From: an uncultured Polyangiaceae bacterium
GTDB lineage: Bacteria > Myxococcota_A > Polyangia > Polyangiales > Houyiibacteriaceae
Length of the DNA: 6,085 nucleotides
NCBI GenBank assembly: GCA_947258625.1
Contig: CAMYJN010000165.1
Coordinates: 1-6,085, forward strand
Direction of reading: 5' to 3'
Made by a program: the position numbers and the translations under genes. Of this stretch, positions 5,288 to 6,085 are shown piece after piece; the stretch's first letter is position 1, and every line of letters begins with the position of its first letter. Under the pieces are notes generated by a model, which did no database searches, had not been told where the DNA came from, and was given only the letters and a program-made list of their open reading frames with translations.

Positions 5288-5587
5288 ATGGGCCGAAGAC
5301 TGAAGAATGTTCACCCAGGGGAAGTGCTTGCTGAAGAGTTTCTCAAGCCCTTGGAAGTGAGCGCATATCGCTTGGCGAAAGAGATTGGCGTCCCGGCAAC
5401 ACGAGTCTCCGAGATCCTGCATGGGCGGCGCGCCATCAGCGCGGACACGGCGCTGCGCCTGGCCAAGTACTTCGGAACCTCGGCGAAGTTCTGGCTCGGC
5501 CTTCAAGAAGACTACGAGTTGGAGGCAGAGTCGCTAGCCAAAGCCAAGGAGCTCAAGGCGATCGTGCCGCTGGACCAAACAGGGTGA
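5288..5587 (+). CDS. higA: HigA-family antitoxin (XRE helix-turn-helix regulator)
   Basis: This 99-residue protein is a typical HigA/VapI antitoxin. It starts with the characteristic HPGEVLAEEFLKPL (9-22), followed by a helix-turn-helix at about 25-46 (SAYRLAKEIGVPATRVSEIL). Next come the family block GRRAISADTALRLAKYFGTSAKFWLGLQ (46-73) and a charged C-terminal helix. It should bind and neutralise HigB and repress the operon, probably at the palindrome at 4964-4974. It is translated from its own ribosome site, nine bases after higB. The ORF is full length, with no lesions. Immediately after its stop lies a partial copy of the array element, suggesting that the operon occupies a slot in the array. 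Confidence 0.92.
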   Translation: MGRRLKNVHPGEVLAEEFLKPLEVSAYRLAKEIGVPATRVSEILHGRRAISADTALRLAKYFGTSAKFWLGLQEDYELEAESLAKAKELKAIVPLDQTG

Positions 5588-5703
5588 ACCGTCCGCCCGG
5601 GCAGCCCGCCCGAACGTCTGAACTCCACCAATTCCGGCTAACGCTCGCGCGAACAGGAAGCGCGCTCGAGCAACAACGCCCTTGCGACTCCATTCCGTCC
5701 CCA
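5588..5703 (+). other. Intergenic remnant with a partial array element after higA
   Basis: ACCGTCCGC-CGGGCAG (5588-5604) matches the left half of the core with a three-base deletion. It begins directly after the higA stop, and no right half follows. CGGG-CAG-CCCG here could form a small hairpin. The later part (CCCTTGCGACTCC near 5680-5692) matches the spacer that precedes copy 3, so the normal flank of copy 6 is present. No tail for RQAEAD and no gene is visible. Confidence 0.4.
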
Positions 5704-5755
5704 AGTACCGTCCGCTCATCGGGCAGGGCTTGATGCCGTCGCGGGCTGTGTTCGG
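5704..5755 (+). repeat. Array element core, copy 6
   Basis: This 52-bp copy differs from copy 2 by one base (CATC for CACC), which falls in the unpaired internal loop of the predicted hairpin. The start codon of unit 6 follows after 33 bases, with leader GAACGGCGGATAGAGGATGG. Confidence 0.9.
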
Positions 5756-5788
5756 GTGCAACGAACGGCGGATAGAGGATGGGGACCC

Positions 5789-6085
5789 ATGTCCAACCAG
5801 TATGCAATCGGGCTGATCTTGGTAGCCTTTCCTTTGAACATGGCGATCTACCATGCGGTGGACCGATGGTTTCAGAGAGAGACTGAGGCGATTGCCACCG
5901 GTGTCAGCCGGGGTGTCGCCACCTCGCTCCACTATCGATGGATGCAGCTGCGAATCTCCTGGTTTGGCGTCGTCGGCCGTCAAATTGCTTTTCTGATTGT
6001 CCTGTCGGCCGGGTGGCTATTCTTAGGGAGGAGTATGGGCGACGAGGATGCGAGACTGCTCGCGTATGCCTGTGCCTTCCTCACC
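5789..6085 (+). CDS. Small 3-TM membrane protein, array unit 6 (partial, right edge)
   Basis: The frame is open from ATG5789 to the window end, covering 99 of an expected 127 codons. Ribosome-site-like AGAGGATGGGGA lies just upstream. It aligns without gaps to the other members: MSN start, hydrophobic 5-24, IATG at 35-38, R50-W51, W58, second hydrophobic segment about 59-79, and LLAYACAFLT at 90-99 matching LLAYLFAFLL of unit 4. Residues 30-42 (ETEAIATGVSRG) resemble unit 1 closely, so these two are probably near relatives. The function is unknown. Confidence 0.8.
   Translation, partial: MSNQYAIGLILVAFPLNMAIYHAVDRWFQRETEAIATGVSRGVATSLHYRWMQLRISWFGVVGRQIAFLIVLSAGWLFLGRSMGDEDARLLAYACAFLT

Noticed and set aside
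263..5755. The repeated element as a CRISPR array
   Set aside because: Repeats are about 500 bp or more apart with genes between them, are 52 bp long, and there are no short uniform spacers.
5534..5983. A 149-codon minus-strand frame across higA end, copy 6 and unit 6
   Set aside because: It spans the conserved noncoding core and is antisense to well-supported genes, with no recognisable domain.

Overview
The window looks like an accessory region of a GC-rich bacterial chromosome. The HNH-type protein at 2313-4127 resembles proteins I associate with Myxococcota (former Deltaproteobacteria). That is recollection of a family style, not a search result, so the taxonomic guess is weak. No housekeeping gene, tRNA, rRNA, CRISPR array or recognisable integrase or transposase is present.

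The backbone is a same-strand array of small membrane-protein genes, which I call units 0 to 6. Each intact member is exactly 127 codons long with three predicted membrane segments, and members align end to end without gaps. Shared positions are [IV][AV]TG at 35-38, R50-W51, W58 and a C-terminal [Y]RSxLRQ(AEAD). Unit 0 (2-133) is cut by the left edge. Unit 1 (349-732) carries an amber stop at codon 23. Units 2 (845-1228), 3 (1337-1720) and 4 (1867-2250) are intact. Unit 5 (4609-4832) is a fossil. Unit 6 (5789-6085) runs off the right edge. I do not recognise the family and assign no function.

Each unit is preceded by a nearly invariant 52-bp noncoding element (263, 760, 1255, 1781, 4529 and 5704), followed after 29-34 bases by the start codon. 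The element is far better conserved than the proteins. Copies 2, 3 and 6 each differ from the consensus by at most one base, while even the similar unit 2 and unit 4 proteins share only about 48 of 127 residues by hand count. It can fold into a nested imperfect hairpin. A second conserved block, the coding tail for RQAEAD-stop, lies about 25 bases before the element. It persists as a noncoding ghost even where the ORF ends earlier. The conserved DNA module therefore seems to be tail + spacer + core + leader (roughly 130 bp), with diverged coding sequence between modules.

Two unrelated inserts interrupt the array. One is a convergent gene for a roughly 600-residue HNH endonuclease-like protein with an internally duplicated N-terminal domain (2313-4127, minus strand). 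The other is a toxin-first higBA toxin-antitoxin operon (4994-5587), flanked by degenerate copies of the element. The overall look is of a cassette or gene-family array with decayed members and accessory inserts. It resembles an integron array in layout, but no canonical attC boxes are visible, so tandem duplication with gene conversion is an equally good explanation.
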